Source: an uncultured Paracoccaceae bacterium (GTDB lineage: Bacteria > Pseudomonadota > Alphaproteobacteria > Rhodobacterales > Rhodobacteraceae). From it: a stretch of DNA of 64,000 nt. The notes beneath the pieces are model-generated. The model searched no databases. It saw only the letters and a program-made list of their open reading frames with translations, and had not been told where the DNA came from. Below, piece by piece: positions 63,400 through 64,000 of this stretch (its first letter is position 1; each line of letters opens with the position of its first letter). The stretch covers positions 992,001 through 1,056,000 of the forward strand of contig CANLPZ010000001.1 of the NCBI GenBank assembly GCA_947493145.1, written 5' to 3'. Both the position numbers and the translations under genes were made by a program.

Positions 63400-64000
63400 C
63401 TATGCGACCCTTTGCCCTTTGCTCCAAACACCTTGGATCGCACAAAGCCGTTCTGACGAGCGCACACGAATAAGATCGCCACGCTTGCCATTGCTTATTG
63501 TGCCACGGTCATGCAGGGATGTGGCTTCGGCTGGATTTTTTGTCACACAAGCAATCGCGCGCGGCACGTCGTTCCAAAGTTCTGCCAACAAAAAGGCCGA
63601 TTGCAACAAACCTGATGGCACGTAGTCCGACGAAATAATGTCCAACAAATTTTCCTGCGCTAGATCGATGGCTGCAACGTTACCCGAATGGGACCCGCCA
63701 CGGATCAAATTTGGCGCTCCCATCATCACCGCAATACCATGGTCTCTACAGGCTTGGGCTGCTTCAAGTGTGGTTGGGAACTCCGCAAAACCAACACCGT
63801 TATTTGAAGAGGTCGCGACATGATCAGACGTGGTATCATCATGGCTGGCAAGAACCGCGCCCAAACGTTTGGCCTCTGCGACTGCACCTGCTTCGTGTTT
63901 CGCGCCGAATTGTTGTTGCAGTTTTAGTAGATTGGCGACGTGTTCTTCGAATTCTTGGTCATTCATTCCGCGTTTTTTCGCAACATAGGTTTTGAGCGCC
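63400..64000 (-). CDS. phnM: PhnM-like alpha-D-ribose 1-methylphosphonate 5-triphosphate diphosphatase (5' end outside window)
   Basis: The frame is open to the last base on the minus strand; 199 residues of the C-terminal part are visible. Signature segments are AVLASHDDTTSDHV, GVGFAEFPTTLEAAQ, GAPNLIRGGSHSGNVAA and DIISSDYVPSGLLQSAFLL, typical of PhnM in the amidohydrolase superfamily, which removes pyrophosphate in the C-P lyase pathway. The Met at 63966 is internal: codons upstream (ALKTYVAKKRG) continue the protein. The rest of a phn cluster should lie just outside. Confidence 0.88.
   Translation of the reverse strand, partial: ALKTYVAKKRGMNDQEFEEHVANLLKLQQQFGAKHEAGAVAEAKRLGAVLASHDDTTSDHVATSSNNGVGFAEFPTTLEAAQACRDHGIAVMMGAPNLIRGGSHSGNVAAIDLAQENLLDIISSDYVPSGLLQSAFLLAELWNDVPRAIACVTKNPAEATSLHDRGTISNGKRGDLIRVRSSERLCAIQGVWSKGQRVA

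Noticed and set aside
1..64000. CRISPR arrays, rRNA genes, prophage
   Set aside because: No regularly spaced repeats, no rRNA sequence and no run of phage structural genes were seen in either orientation.

Overview
The window looks like a chromosome segment of a marine alphaproteobacterium of the Rhodobacterales (Roseobacter group). Evidence: the fnrL/ccoNOQP-ccoGHIS block beside hemN, the aapJQMP amino-acid transporter, an ATP12-type F1 assembly chaperone, fused DctQM TRAP permeases, a PhnM-type phosphonate gene, and the order rpmH-rnpA-yidD-ttcA-yidC-engB-argB. Base composition is moderate (roughly half GC by eye). I cannot name a genus.

Region by region. 1-3500: the end of a capsule locus (a KpsE-like chain-export protein cut by the window edge, kdsA, a phosphomannomutase), closed by a strong terminator; tRNA-Gln(TTG) follows. 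4096-13993: the micro-oxic respiration block. hemN and fnrL diverge from a shared FNR box; ccoNOQP (cbb3 oxidase) and ccoGHIS (assembly and copper supply) each carry an FNR box upstream. 14345-18174: an accessory patch with a decayed outer-membrane adhesin or autotransporter, an inactivated IS3-family element, and an intact two-gene operon of a DUF2431 (BMT5-like) methyltransferase and an ALKBH8-like dioxygenase. tRNA-Arg(ACG) follows. 18696-22263: an operon of a TVP38 membrane protein, a MerA/Lpd-like flavoprotein and an orphan sensor kinase. 22557-31411: the rpmH-to-argB housekeeping cluster, including a c-di-GMP phosphodiesterase, and then a desaturase/Fe-S/phosphatase mini-operon. 31507-35957: aapJQMP. 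36389-40505: ATP12, HAD phosphatase, RluC, CrcB and RarA.

40598-50946: the spc and alpha ribosomal operons (rpmC to rplQ), without the S10 genes upstream. They are interrupted between rpmD and rplO by a convergent NYN-domain nuclease gene with its own promoter-like sequence and terminators. 51122-63135: a TIGR02466 dioxygenase; a lone TRAP-type binding protein next to a hybrid sensor kinase; a complete TRAP system (dctP, fused dctQM) followed 3 bp later by a DUF475 membrane protein; and a GMC oxidoreductase with a divergent IclR regulator. The window ends inside phnM.

Most notable items: (1) the methyltransferase/ALKBH8-like pair beside the dead IS, a two-gene arrangement resembling the eukaryotic ALKBH8 fusion; (2) the NYN nuclease and terminators inside the spc operon; (3) the hemN/fnrL promoter geometry, which predicts a leaderless hemN mRNA and fnrL autorepression; (4) the orphan TRAP binding protein paired with a hybrid kinase. 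Function calls rest on recognised motifs and family resemblance read by eye; no database search was run.
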